Below are positions 1 to 8,354 of a stretch of 64,000 nucleotides of DNA, one piece after another; position 1 is the first letter of the stretch; each line of letters starts with the position of its first letter. A program made the translations under genes and the position numbers. The stretch comes from Candidatus Eremiobacterota bacterium. GTDB lineage: Bacteria > Vulcanimicrobiota > Vulcanimicrobiia > Vulcanimicrobiales > Vulcanimicrobiaceae. Location: contig JAFAYE010000001.1 in the NCBI GenBank assembly GCA_019240525.1, positions 2,728,501 through 2,792,500 on the forward strand. Reading direction: 5' to 3'. The notes beneath the pieces were generated by a model. That model did no database searches. It was given only the letters and a program-made list of their open reading frames with translations, and was not told the origin of the DNA.

Positions 1-2
1 GT

Positions 3-1049
3 CGCATCGCGTTGCAAAGCGAGCTCGATAAAATCGCTGCCGATACCACAGCCGGTACCGAATTCGGATTGGACGTGCTCTCGGCGCACTTCGACCGCGG
101 CGTGCAGTTGCTGGCCGACGAGGAGCTACATCCGGCATTCCATCAAGCCGATTTCGAGATCGTTCGCGAGCAGACGGCCGGGGAGCTTCTCGGCGCGATG
201 TCCTCACCGGATCATCTCGCCGACGTGGCGCTGAACAAGGCGCTCTATCCGCTGGGTGATCCGTTGCAGCGTTTCGCGACACCGAAGAGCGTCGACGGAC
301 TGAATCTCAATGACGTCAAGTCATGGTATAACCGAGCCTACCGCCCGGATCTCACAACCATCGTCGTCATCGGCGATACGACGCCGCAAGCCGCGAGAAG
401 TATCTTTGAAAAGTACTTCGGGTCGTGGAGAGCGCAGGGCCCCAAACCGAACGTGGAGCTGCAACCCGTGCCGCTCAACGCCCCAAGCCAGGCGACCGTT
501 CCGGCGACGGGGCGCGTACAATCGTCGGTACGCTTGGTCGAAACGCTTGCGCTCGTACGCGCTGATCCTCAATGGGCGCAGCTCGCGCTCGCCAACACCG
601 TACTCACCGGCGGTTTCTACTCGTCGCTGCTCTATCACGACCTGCGTGAGGTTCACGGCTACGCGTATTCGGTCGAAAGCCGGGTTTCGGCCGATCGCGT
701 TCGCGCAACGTTTGGCATCGAGTACGGTTGTGATCCGCAGAACATTCTGGCGGCACAGGCGCAAGTGGCCGCCGTGCTCGCCCAGCTCCAGCGACAGCCA
801 ATCGATCCAGACCGGCTCCTGCGGGCGAAGGCGCTGCTCATGGGAGAAGTGCCGATTCGCGAAGCGAGTTACGACGGCGTGACCGCGCAGTTGTTGCGTT
901 ACGCGAGTCTCGACTTGCCGCTGAATCAAAACGTCATCGACGCGCAGGCGGAACTTTCCGCCACGGGAGCGAGCGTCCAGGCGGCCTTGGGCAGGTACGT
1001 ACGGCCAAACGGCTTCGTCCGCGTGGTCACGGGCCCCGGACCGCCATAA
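3..1049 (+). CDS. M16 family metallopeptidase, C-terminal part (cut by window edge)
   Basis: This reading frame is open to the left edge, so the gene starts outside the window. The visible part has the tail of one M16 domain followed by a second one. It contains LREVHGYAYSVES near residue 215, which matches the conserved substrate-binding segment (LRExxGLAYSV) of M16 peptidases. The zinc motif HxxEH is not in the visible part; it would lie in the missing N-terminal half, or the protein may be a non-catalytic M16 partner. A second M16 gene lies at 42.8 kb. The stop is TAA at 1047, and a HAD gene follows 46 bases later on the same strand. Confidence 0.85.
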   Translation, partial: RIALQSELDKIAADTTAGTEFGLDVLSAHFDRGVQLLADEELHPAFHQADFEIVREQTAGELLGAMSSPDHLADVALNKALYPLGDPLQRFATPKSVDGLNLNDVKSWYNRAYRPDLTTIVVIGDTTPQAARSIFEKYFGSWRAQGPKPNVELQPVPLNAPSQATVPATGRVQSSVRLVETLALVRADPQWAQLALANTVLTGGFYSSLLYHDLREVHGYAYSVESRVSADRVRATFGIEYGCDPQNILAAQAQVAAVLAQLQRQPIDPDRLLRAKALLMGEVPIREASYDGVTAQLLRYASLDLPLNQNVIDAQAELSATGASVQAALGRYVRPNGFVRVVTGPGPP

Positions 1050-1095
1050 TGCGTCCTTAAGGGCCGAGCCGGGACGGCGTCGAACGCGCCCGCAG

Positions 1096-1797
1096 ATGGA
1101 CGCCGTCCGCGCGATCGGTTTTGATATTGACCACACGCTTGCGATCGATAATCGCCTCGAACGCGTGGCCTTCTTGCGCCTGCTCGAAGCGATCCTCGAT
1201 GAAGGCGCCAAGACGGTCGGCACGTTGGCCGACGAGATCGCGAGCATCGACGATCTGCTGGCGCGCCAACGGCGCGGCGAGTTTTCTATCGATGACGCCG
1301 TACGGTACTTCGTCACGCAGAGGGATCTGGAGCCGTCCGATCGGCACGTCGTCGCTTTTCGGAGCAGCGCCGTGGAGATGGTCGATGAGTTCGTCGTCGC
1401 GCTTCCCGGGGTGCGAACCACGCTCGAAACGATTCGCGGGCGCGATATCGCGGTCGCCGTCTTGACCAACGGCTGGAATCCGCTGCAGGCCCGAAAAGCT
1501 GCGAAAGTAGGATTCCAGGGTCCCGTCCTCGTGAGCAGCGAGATCGGCGAACAGAAGCCCTCCGCCGGCGCCTTTGAAAGACTGAGCGAGCGGCTTGGCG
1601 TGGCACCGACGGCGACGTGGTATGTGGGGGATGACCCCAGCGTCGACGTCGCCGGCGCACAAGGGGTCGGCATGCGCGCGGTTTGGCTCGATTGGGAGCA
1701 CAAGGAGTACCCGGTCGACCTGCGCGGGCCCGACCGCACCATCAGAAACTTCCCGGATCTGCTCGAGATCCTGACCCCGGAGATGCCAGTGAGATGA
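1096..1797 (+). CDS. HAD-superfamily hydrolase
   Basis: A 233-residue soluble protein with all four HAD motifs. Motif I is FDIDHTL (nucleophile D10, acid D12), motif II is LTNG (T124), motif III lysine is K154 (EQKPS), and motif IV is VGDD (D179, D180). A helical cap lies between motifs I and II (about 20-100), as in subfamily I phosphatases that act on small phosphorylated metabolites. The substrate cannot be deduced. Its stop overlaps the start of the DUF885 gene (ATGA), so the two are probably translationally coupled. Confidence 0.85.
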   Translation: MDAVRAIGFDIDHTLAIDNRLERVAFLRLLEAILDEGAKTVGTLADEIASIDDLLARQRRGEFSIDDAVRYFVTQRDLEPSDRHVVAFRSSAVEMVDEFVVALPGVRTTLETIRGRDIAVAVLTNGWNPLQARKAAKVGFQGPVLVSSEIGEQKPSAGAFERLSERLGVAPTATWYVGDDPSVDVAGAQGVGMRAVWLDWEHKEYPVDLRGPDRTIRNFPDLLEILTPEMPVR

Positions 1798-3542
1798 TGC
1801 GCCACTTGCTCGCATTGCTCTGCCTTATCGGCGCGCTGCTCGGCGCCGGACCGTCGCCGGCGTCCACACCGTCGCCTACATCCACATACGAAGAGCGGCT
1901 CACTGCGCTCGAACGCAGTTATACGTTTTGGTCGTACGAGCAGAATCCAACGTCCGCGACCGATGCGGGAATTCATACCTACGACAACCGGCTGGCCGAT
2001 TATTCAGCGGTCACGCAATCCGCCCAAATGGCCAAGCTTCGGGCCTATCGCAACCTGTTGGCCGCTCTGCAGCCTCCCGCCGGCGCCAGCCCCCACGCGC
2101 GCGTCGACTATTTGCTGATCCGTTCGAATCTCGAAGGGGATTGGTGGGGTCGCACCGTGTTGCGCGGGCTTGCGCGAAATCCGAGCATTTACGAAGGTGA
2201 GTGCAGCAACGGGATCTTCTCGATCGTTAAGCGGCCGTACGCAAGCGACGAGATCCGGGTCCGCGCCGCAATCGCTCGTCTGCGCGCGTGTCCGGGCGTG
2301 CTCGCGCAGGGGCGCCTCAACCTAACCCAGACGGTCCGTGAGTTCGCAGAGATTGCCTCGGAAGACATTCGCGATGGTGACTCGCTCTACACTACGACCC
2401 TCGACGAGGTCGCCCGCGATACATCGGAGGGTACGCGACGCGATCTCGCGCAGGCGCGATCGGTCGCGCTAACGGCGCTGCACTCCTATCGAGCGTGGCT
2501 CGACACGAATATGACGAGATTTCGCCCCGGCGGTTTCGCCGTGGGCCGCAAAGAGTATCAGTGGTATCTAACGCGCGTGTTGATGCTTCCATACGACGCG
2601 AATCAAGTGGCCGCCATCGGACGGCTGGAACTGGCGCGCGACCGCGCGCTGGAGACGTGGGAAGCGGCGCGCGACGCGGTGCTTGCGTCGCCGTCGCCGG
2701 CACCGACCTTCGCGTCGAAGGCCGCGTTCTTATCGTATTACGAGCGAAGTCTCGCCAAGCTCATCGCGTTTATTAACCTGCATCAGATCGTCACGATCCC
2801 GCCGTATATCGGCCCGTTTCACATCGTCGAAGTGCCCAAGGCTCTGGCCGCTACCTATCCCGGTGGTTTCATGAATCCGCCCGGGATGTTCTCCGCCGAT
2901 CCGCAAGGCTTTTATTTCGTTCCGGATTTCAGCGCCAGCAACCAAAGCTTCTTCGTGCAGCAAGCGCGTCAATCGGTGCTGCCGTTGCTGGGACACGAGG
3001 GAATCCCCGGGCACTTCATGCAGTTCACGTACGCGTATCACAACCCCGACTTCATTCGCCACGTTCAGGGAGACGGCGTCTTCGCCGAGGGCTGGGCGTT
3101 CTACGGGGAGGAAATGCTGATGCGTGAAGGACTTTATGACGATGATCCGGGAGCCCGGCGTCAGGTGCTTCATCTGATGCGCCATCGCGCCACCCGGATC
3201 GGCGTCGACGTAGGCCTCGCCACCGGCGCGATGTCGTTGCCGCAAGCCATCGCATATTTTATGAAGAACGCCGGCATCGATTACGTGACGGCGCGCGGCG
3301 AAGCGACGCGCTTCGCGATGGATCCCGGACAGGCGATCGACTATCTCGTCGGAAAAACGCAAATTGAAACGCTCATGGGCCTGGTCGAAGACCGCGAAGG
3401 AGCCGCTTTCAACCAACGCAGTTTCCACGACCGCCTCCTCTCCTATGGCACGGTGCCGTACTCTACCATTCGTTACGAATGGCTCGGTGACGACAGCTGG
3501 CTACGTCCAGCGCTGCGTCCGCTAGGGCCGGCAAACTTTTAA
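1794..3542 (+). CDS. DUF885 family secreted protein, putative metallopeptidase
   Basis: Translation from the ATG overlapping the HAD stop gives 582 residues starting with a signal peptide (MMRHLLALLCLIGALLGAG), then a Pro/Ser/Thr linker. The motif HEGIPGH (H401, E402, H407) and a downstream EGWAFYGEE segment are the DUF885 signature, which resembles a zinc site (HExxPGH). This supports an exported metal-dependent peptidase-like role, though few family members have been characterised. A longer open frame begins at 1683 inside the HAD gene, but the signal peptide marks 1794 or 1797 as the start. RsmD begins one base after the stop. Confidence 0.85.
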   Translation: MMRHLLALLCLIGALLGAGPSPASTPSPTSTYEERLTALERSYTFWSYEQNPTSATDAGIHTYDNRLADYSAVTQSAQMAKLRAYRNLLAALQPPAGASPHARVDYLLIRSNLEGDWWGRTVLRGLARNPSIYEGECSNGIFSIVKRPYASDEIRVRAAIARLRACPGVLAQGRLNLTQTVREFAEIASEDIRDGDSLYTTTLDEVARDTSEGTRRDLAQARSVALTALHSYRAWLDTNMTRFRPGGFAVGRKEYQWYLTRVLMLPYDANQVAAIGRLELARDRALETWEAARDAVLASPSPAPTFASKAAFLSYYERSLAKLIAFINLHQIVTIPPYIGPFHIVEVPKALAATYPGGFMNPPGMFSADPQGFYFVPDFSASNQSFFVQQARQSVLPLLGHEGIPGHFMQFTYAYHNPDFIRHVQGDGVFAEGWAFYGEEMLMREGLYDDDPGARRQVLHLMRHRATRIGVDVGLATGAMSLPQAIAYFMKNAGIDYVTARGEATRFAMDPGQAIDYLVGKTQIETLMGLVEDREGAAFNQRSFHDRLLSYGTVPYSTIRYEWLGDDSWLRPALRPLGPANF

Positions 3543-3543
3543 G

Positions 3544-4089
3544 ATGCCGCGGATAACCGGCGGCTCGCTGAACAGCCGAAAATTGCGCTCGCCGAAGGGC
3601 GCGCAGGTGCGCCCCACGCCGGGTCGTGTGAAGGAGTCGCTGTTCGCGATTCTGATGCAACGGCTCGACGGCGCGCGCGTGCTCGATCTCTTTGCCGGGA
3701 CCGGCGCAATCGGGTTCGAGGCGGCATCGCGGGGCGCCTCGCGCGTGGTATCGGTCGAAGGCCAGCGCGAAGTGGCCCGCGCTATCGAAGAGGCGGTAAA
3801 GAATCTCGGTATCGATCGTGTCGTAACGGTCTTTCCTGCGCCCGCGGAACGCGCGCTCTACCGATTGGAAGGCCCGTTCGACATCGTTTACCTCGATCCA
3901 CCGTACGCCGACCCCGTGCCGCTGCAGCTATTTCGTCTTCTGCGCGAACGTCAACTGCTCGCGCCCGACGCGCTTGTCGTGTACGAACACGCAGCGAAGC
4001 GAATCTTGCCCGATATACCCGGGTTTCGTTCCGTACGCGAAGAAGTGTACGGCGATGTCGCACTCGCCTTCTTGGCGGCGGAATCTTGA
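3544..4089 (+). CDS. rsmD: 16S rRNA (guanine966-N2)-methyltransferase RsmD
   Basis: A 181-residue Rossmann methyltransferase. The SAM-binding loop is DLFAGTGAIG (48-57) and the catalytic DPPY tetrad of N6/N2 amino-methyltransferases is at 118-121. RsmD methylates G966 of 16S rRNA in the 30S subunit. The N-terminal PRITGG and RPTPGRVKES stretches are typical of the family, and length is normal. It sits directly before coaD, the common bacterial rsmD-coaD pairing, which supports the assignment. Confidence 0.95.
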   Translation: MPRITGGSLNSRKLRSPKGAQVRPTPGRVKESLFAILMQRLDGARVLDLFAGTGAIGFEAASRGASRVVSVEGQREVARAIEEAVKNLGIDRVVTVFPAPAERALYRLEGPFDIVYLDPPYADPVPLQLFRLLRERQLLAPDALVVYEHAAKRILPDIPGFRSVREEVYGDVALAFLAAES

Positions 4090-4103
4090 CCAACGGTAGT
4101 CTG

Positions 4104-4601
4104 ATGCGCGTAACGCGTGCTGTCTATCCCGGATCTTTCGACCCGCCGACGAACGGTCATCTCGACGTTATCGAGCGAGCCGCCCGATGTTTCGGCGAGC
4201 TTGTCGTCGCCATCGTCGTTAACCCTCAAAAGCGCGCGCCGATGTTTTCGCTCGAAGATCGCGAGCAAATGCTCAAAACCTGCGTCGCCGCGATGGACAA
4301 CGTGCGCGTCGAGCATTTCCGCGGTCTGCTCGCCGATTACGTTCGCGCCGCCGCCGCCGCCGTGATCGTCAAAGGCCTGCGGGTCGTCTCAGATTTCGAG
4401 AGCGAAATGTCGGCCGCGCTCATGAACCGCTCGCTCTCCGACGTTGACACGCTATTCCTGATGTCGGATCAGAAGTATTCGTTCGTGAGCTCGAGCCTCG
4501 TCAAAGAGGTCTTTTTTCTTGGTGGGGACGTCGCGGCGCTCGTCCCCGAGCCGGTACTTCGCGTCATGGCGGAGAAGCGCACACACTTGCAACGGAGGTA
4601 G
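4104..4601 (+). CDS. coaD: Phosphopantetheine adenylyltransferase CoaD
   Basis: Converts 4'-phosphopantetheine and ATP to dephospho-CoA, the fourth step of coenzyme A synthesis. The nucleotidyltransferase signature is AVYPGSFDPPTNGH with TxxGH at 16-19, and the second signature is YSFVSSSLVKE. From ATG 4104 it is 165 residues, the usual length. A TTG at 4086 overlapping the rsmD stop would add six residues, but family members begin just before the AVYPGSFDP strand, so 4104 is preferred. Confidence 0.95.
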   Translation: MRVTRAVYPGSFDPPTNGHLDVIERAARCFGELVVAIVVNPQKRAPMFSLEDREQMLKTCVAAMDNVRVEHFRGLLADYVRAAAAAVIVKGLRVVSDFESEMSAALMNRSLSDVDTLFLMSDQKYSFVSSSLVKEVFFLGGDVAALVPEPVLRVMAEKRTHLQRR

Positions 4602-4603
4602 TC

Positions 4604-5149
4604 ATGTCGGTCTATCGCGTTTTGGACAAGCTCGAGGCCTACGTTCACGAAGGAACGTGGCTGCCCGCCGGATACCGTATTCTCTCGGAAGAACGGTTGC
4701 TCGAGCTGCTCGAAAAAATACGAGCGTCGCTGCCCGAAGAAGTCGGGCGAGCGAAGGTGATCGCGAAGGACCACGAGCGGATGCTGCGCGTCGCCCAAGA
4801 GAAGGCGCAGGCGATCGTTGACGAGGCCGCAAGCAAACACGACGAGTTGCTTGACGAAAACGAAATCGTGGCCCGGGCCCGCACGACGGCTGACGTCGTC
4901 TTGCGTGAGGCTGAAGAACGAGCGCGGACCATTCGCGAGGGCGCCGACCGTTACGCGGCCGACGTTCTCAGCGAGATGGAGAACCGCCTGGGAGGTGCGC
5001 TCGGCGCAGTCCGAAAGGGTCGCGAACTGCTCGAAAAGCCGCGTCAAGTTCCCGATCAGCCGCTCGCCGATGCGGCCGCGAAGAGCAAGCGTGCGGCGTT
5101 CGATATGCAGACGGCCGCCGAGGAAACGGCGGCCCTGGAGTCAGTCTAG
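4604..5149 (+). CDS. Coiled-coil protein of unknown function downstream of coaD
   Basis: 181 residues, ATG two bases after the coaD stop. The N-terminus (VYRVLDKLEAYVHEG) is followed by a long charged Ala/Glu/Arg-rich helix (about 45-150) with heptad-like spacing, resembling the b-subunit stalk of ATP synthases. There is no membrane segment, so it is not an AtpF. Similar short coiled-coil proteins are often found next to coaD in several phyla, but I do not know a function. Confidence 0.75.
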   Translation: MSVYRVLDKLEAYVHEGTWLPAGYRILSEERLLELLEKIRASLPEEVGRAKVIAKDHERMLRVAQEKAQAIVDEAASKHDELLDENEIVARARTTADVVLREAEERARTIREGADRYAADVLSEMENRLGGALGAVRKGRELLEKPRQVPDQPLADAAAKSKRAAFDMQTAAEETAALESV

Positions 5150-5177
5150 CTTGGGGCCGGTTGGGTACAGAACCAAG

Positions 5178-5594
5178 ATGAAGCAGACAGCACTAGTTTT
5201 GCTCTTGGCAGCGGCGGCGTCGGGCCCGGCGCTCGCCGAGCAGCCCGGCGGAATCGCGGGAACCGTTGTCGACGCCAGGACGAACCAGCCCGTCGCGCAC
5301 GCGCAGCTTTACTACTATCGTGCCCCCTATCGTGAGAACGGCCCGAACAGAATTATGTCGGTGCAGAGCAATAGCCGTGGATTCTTCAGCGACATTACCC
5401 TGGAGCCGGGACGTTACGTCATTATGGCGCGGTTCGGTAACGCGGTTGAAGGCTGCGCGCTCGATGACGTCATCTCCGGCGAAGTCGCGCGCGTACGCCT
5501 AGAGATCGGTCACAATACGCTGATGTGCAGTGGGCCGCGCTTTCATCCGGCGATGGTCGACCCGAACGCCAGCGCTGACGTCTACCGAATCTAA
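5178..5594 (+). CDS. Secreted carboxypeptidase-regulatory-like domain protein
   Basis: 138 residues with a clear signal peptide (MKQTALVLLLAAAASGPALA) ending at an AxA-type cleavage site near 20. The mature part is one beta-sandwich of the carboxypeptidase regulatory-like type: GGIAGTVVDARTNQPVAHAQ, then a D/E-rich LEPGRYVIMARF strand. These domains occur on exported proteins and mediate binding rather than catalysis. It follows the coiled-coil gene by 28 bases. A longer open frame upstream (from 4818) is a shadow of the preceding gene; the signal peptide fixes the ATG at 5178. Confidence 0.75.
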   Translation: MKQTALVLLLAAAASGPALAEQPGGIAGTVVDARTNQPVAHAQLYYYRAPYRENGPNRIMSVQSNSRGFFSDITLEPGRYVIMARFGNAVEGCALDDVISGEVARVRLEIGHNTLMCSGPRFHPAMVDPNASADVYRI

Positions 5595-5600
5595 GTCCGG

Positions 5601-6548
5601 CTAAACCGGCGGCGCCTGCACGTTGTGGGCGAAGGCCTCCAATCGGGCGCGGTCGATGGCCCGCACGCGGCCGCGGTCGAGCTCGAGCGCGCCGGAATTT
5701 TTGAGGCGCAGCAAAGCCCGCGCGGCCATGTCGCGCACGGTTCCGGCGGCTGCGGCAATTTGCGCTTGGGAAAGATTTTCGACGCCGGGAAGGCCCCGCG
5801 CCATTCCGACGGACGTACGGGCGTAGCCAAGCAAAAACTTTGCCACGCGTTGCAGCACATGAGCGAAGGCGAGATCGGCAATGGTATCGATCGAACGACG
5901 GCGCGCTTGTGACGAGGCAATGAGAAACCCAAGCGCCAGCTCCGCATCGTTGCGCGCTGCGTGGATCAGGGCTTCGCTCGGGAGGGTCACAACCGTTGCA
6001 TCGGTCAGCGCCTCGGCGCGCGTCGTCGCGCCGCCGCTATCGAACGTTCCACTCTCGTTAAGCGTATCGTGCGTCAGACGTTCGCCGATCGTGTGCGTTT
6101 TGCCGTCGGGCGAGAGCAAGGTGTAGATGACCTTGCCACTCTTCACGATGCCGAGATACGGCCACGTCTCGCCTTCGTCAAAGATGGTGTCCCCGGCGCG
6201 ATAGGTCCGTTCGCCCAATTGCGCGGCAAGCTCTTTGATCGTGCTCGCTTTGGCCGCCGTAAAGGCCGGAACGTGCGTGAGGAAGGTTTCGCCGTCGGCA
6301 TTTTCGTCGATACGTTCGAGGCGGACGGTCCAGCGATTTCCGCCGAGATTGCGGGAATCCCAAGAAAAGCGGCCCGGGCGAAGCTGCGCCATTTCATTGC
6401 GTAGCGCGCGCGGATCGGTCTCTTCGTTGATCTCGAGCGCATTGCCGATCCCGAGCTTGTCGAAGGCGTCGATGATCTGCTCGGTCTTGGTTGCGGGCGC
6501 AAGCGACCGGGCGTCGAGCGTCACGGCCGCTGATCGATTGATCGGCAT
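5601..6548 (-). CDS. Crp/Fnr-type regulator with N-terminal DUF2249-like domain
   Basis: 315 residues in three modules. About 10-75 resembles DUF2249 (DARSLAP start, IIDAFDKLGIG, ALEINEETDPRAL). About 95-190 is a cyclic-nucleotide-binding-type beta roll (GERTYRAGDTIFDEGE). About 235-305 is a Crp-type helix-turn-helix (LSQAQIAAAAGTVRDMAARAL). There is no Cys cluster for an Fnr iron-sulfur centre. DUF2249 proteins often occur with nitrogen-oxide or hypoxia functions, so a redox signal is possible but inferred. It diverges from the thiolase gene; an inverted repeat sits three bases upstream of its start. Confidence 0.8.
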   Translation of the reverse strand: MPINRSAAVTLDARSLAPATKTEQIIDAFDKLGIGNALEINEETDPRALRNEMAQLRPGRFSWDSRNLGGNRWTVRLERIDENADGETFLTHVPAFTAAKASTIKELAAQLGERTYRAGDTIFDEGETWPYLGIVKSGKVIYTLLSPDGKTHTIGERLTHDTLNESGTFDSGGATTRAEALTDATVVTLPSEALIHAARNDAELALGFLIASSQARRRSIDTIADLAFAHVLQRVAKFLLGYARTSVGMARGLPGVENLSQAQIAAAAGTVRDMAARALLRLKNSGALELDRGRVRAIDRARLEAFAHNVQAPPV

Positions 6549-6550
6549 AC

Positions 6551-6569
6551 CTTCATCACCTTAGTGAAG
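6551..6569. promoter_or_regulatory. Inverted repeat, candidate operator
   Basis: CTTCA and TGAAG arms separated by 9 bases, in the 77-base divergent region between the Crp-like gene (start at 6548, leftward) and the thiolase gene. Its size and placement suit binding by a Crp-type dimer, possibly autoregulatory. This is inference; the arms do not match the E. coli CRP or FNR consensus. Confidence 0.35.
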
Positions 6570-6625
6570 CCGCTTTTCCGCGCCTGCCGGAAGCGCGTGT
6601 GCGCGCGCGGAATACTCGGCACGAT

Positions 6626-7828
6626 ATGAATGGCTCGATCAAGGATAACGATGTCGTCGTCATCGCCGGAGCGCGAACCCCCTTCGGGAACCTTGGCGGT
6701 GCGCTCTCGGAGCTGACGGCCACCGATCTCGCCGTCGTTGCCGCCGAAGCGGCCATTGCGCGCAGCGGAGTCCCTCCCGAGAAAATTGACGAAATCGTCT
6801 TCGGCAACGTCATTCAGACGAGCGCCGACGCTATTTATCTGGCGCGTCACGTCGGTTTGCGCGCCGGCGTTCCCGTCGGCGTCCCGGCCCTTATCGTCAA
6901 CCGCCTTTGCGGATCGGGACTTCAGGCAATCCTTTCGGCCGCACAATCGCTGGCGCTGGGAACGGCCAGCTACGCGCTGGCGGGTGGAACCGAAAACATG
7001 AGCCAAGCGCCGCACGTCGTTCGCGGCGCGCGCAAAGGCTTTCATCTCGGGCAGAACGTCGCATTCGAAGATTCCCTGTGGACTGCGTTGACCGATTCGT
7101 ACGGTAACACGCCGATGGCAATCACCGCGGAGAACCTCGCCAAGAAGTATGGAGTCTCGCGCGCGGAGTGCGACGAGTTTGCGCTGACGAGCCAAGAGCG
7201 CGCACTGGCGAGCCAAGAGAACGGATTCTTCGCTGAGGAGATCGCTGCCGTCGAGGTGCCGGGGCCGAAAGGCACGACCGTGCGCGTCGAAAAGGATGAA
7301 GGGCCGCGCCAAGGATTGACGATGGAGAAGCTGGCAAAACTCTCGGCTCGTTTCGCGAAAGATGGCGTCGTGACGCCGGGCAATGCCAGCGGCATCACCG
7401 ACGGCGCCGCGGCAATCGTGCTGACGACGGCGCGCCAAGCCAAGGCCGACGGTCTGACCTCGATGGGACGCATCGTTTCGGGCAGCGTCGTCGGCGTTGA
7501 CCCATCGATCATGGGAATAGGGCCGGCCTTTTCGATTCCCAAGGCGCTCGAACGCGGTGGCGTCGCGATGCGCGATTTGGCGGTGATGGAGATCAACGAA
7601 GCGTTCGCCCCGCAAGTTCTCGCGTGTCTGCGCGAGTTAGGCGAGAGCGGCGAGAAACTCAATCCACACGGCGGTGCGATCGCGCTCGGCCATCCGCTCG
7701 GTGCGTCGGGAGCTAGGCTCGCGTTGACGACGCTTCACGAGCTGCGTGCGCGCGGCGGAGGTTACGGGATCGCCTCGGCTTGCATCGGCGGAGGCCAAGG
7801 CATCGCGGCACTCTTCGCGTTGGAATAG
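6626..7828 (+). CDS. Acetyl-CoA acetyltransferase / thiolase
   Basis: 400 residues from ATG 6626. The acylated cysteine is in NRLCGSGLQ, the general base histidine in GGAIALGHPLGASGAR, and the second cysteine in ASACIGGGQG, so all three catalytic elements are present. Length and these motifs fit a biosynthetic/degradative thiolase that condenses or cleaves acyl-CoAs. A frame from 6599 adds nine residues and is less likely. A convergent enoyl-CoA hydratase gene 0.5 kb away suggests beta-oxidation or short-chain acyl-CoA metabolism. Confidence 0.93.
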   Translation: MNGSIKDNDVVVIAGARTPFGNLGGALSELTATDLAVVAAEAAIARSGVPPEKIDEIVFGNVIQTSADAIYLARHVGLRAGVPVGVPALIVNRLCGSGLQAILSAAQSLALGTASYALAGGTENMSQAPHVVRGARKGFHLGQNVAFEDSLWTALTDSYGNTPMAITAENLAKKYGVSRAECDEFALTSQERALASQENGFFAEEIAAVEVPGPKGTTVRVEKDEGPRQGLTMEKLAKLSARFAKDGVVTPGNASGITDGAAAIVLTTARQAKADGLTSMGRIVSGSVVGVDPSIMGIGPAFSIPKALERGGVAMRDLAVMEINEAFAPQVLACLRELGESGEKLNPHGGAIALGHPLGASGARLALTTLHELRARGGGYGIASACIGGGQGIAALFALE

Positions 7829-8315
7829 AGTCTTCGATGCGATCGCGCTCTGCGCGATCGGCTTCGCGCTGTGGAAAATCTTCATCGCGCCGCGCTCTCT
7901 GAGCGCGCCGGGTGCGCATCCGGCGCCCCACGCCGTTTACGAACGTCTCGACGGCGCTGCGTTCCGACTCGCTAGCGAACGTGGTCGCGTCGTCTTTCTC
8001 GACTTTTACGCGAGCTGGTGCGAACCGTGCAAGATCGAACTACCATTGGTCGAACGCTGGGCGCGCAAAAATCCCGGTGCCCTCGTCGTGCCCGTCGACG
8101 TCGGTGAGCCGCGCACCGTCGCTGCCGATTTCGCGCGGCGTTATGGGTTGCGCGGCATCGTTCTCGATTCGAAGAGCAGCGCACCGGCTTTATTCGGCGT
8201 GCAGGGCTTCCCGACAATCGTCGTCATCGACCGCGAAGGCGACGTTCGCGCGAAATGGGAGGGCCTCAATCCCGCGATTGGCTTAGCGATGACCAACGCG
8301 AAGAACCATCTCTAA
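7746..8315 (+). CDS. TlpA-like membrane-anchored thioredoxin-family protein
   Basis: One predicted N-terminal membrane helix (about 30-47, FDAIALCAIGFALWKIFIA) is followed by an extracytoplasmic thioredoxin fold with the CxxC site WCEPC and the cis-Pro segment GFPTIVVID. It probably exchanges thiols outside the membrane (TlpA/ResA-like). The only in-frame start upstream of the helix is GTG 7746, which would overlap the thiolase gene by 83 bases. No ATG, GTG or TTG lies between the thiolase stop and the helix, so a shorter form would need an unusual start. Confidence 0.8.
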   Translation: MRAAEVTGSPRLASAEAKASRHSSRWNRVFDAIALCAIGFALWKIFIAPRSLSAPGAHPAPHAVYERLDGAAFRLASERGRVVFLDFYASWCEPCKIELPLVERWARKNPGALVVPVDVGEPRTVAADFARRYGLRGIVLDSKSSAPALFGVQGFPTIVVIDREGDVRAKWEGLNPAIGLAMTNAKNHL

Positions 8316-8354
8316 AAGCGCGTCACTTTCCTTGCCACTTCGGCTTGCGCTTTT
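8314..8354. terminator. Candidate bidirectional terminator
   Basis: Perfect 8-base arms AAAAGCGC (8314-8321) and GCGCTTTT (8347-8354) surround a 25-base loop at the convergent junction of the thioredoxin-like gene and the enoyl-CoA hydratase gene. Each arm ends in a short A or T run, so the element reads as a T-ended hairpin on both strands. The loop is long and one arm lies in the hydratase 3' coding end, so this is tentative. Confidence 0.35.

Noticed and set aside
321..1976. Long minus-strand open frame of 551 codons opposite M16 and HAD genes
   Set aside because: High GC gives long antisense frames; the translation is Arg/Ser-rich with no motif, while the plus strand has clear conserved genes.
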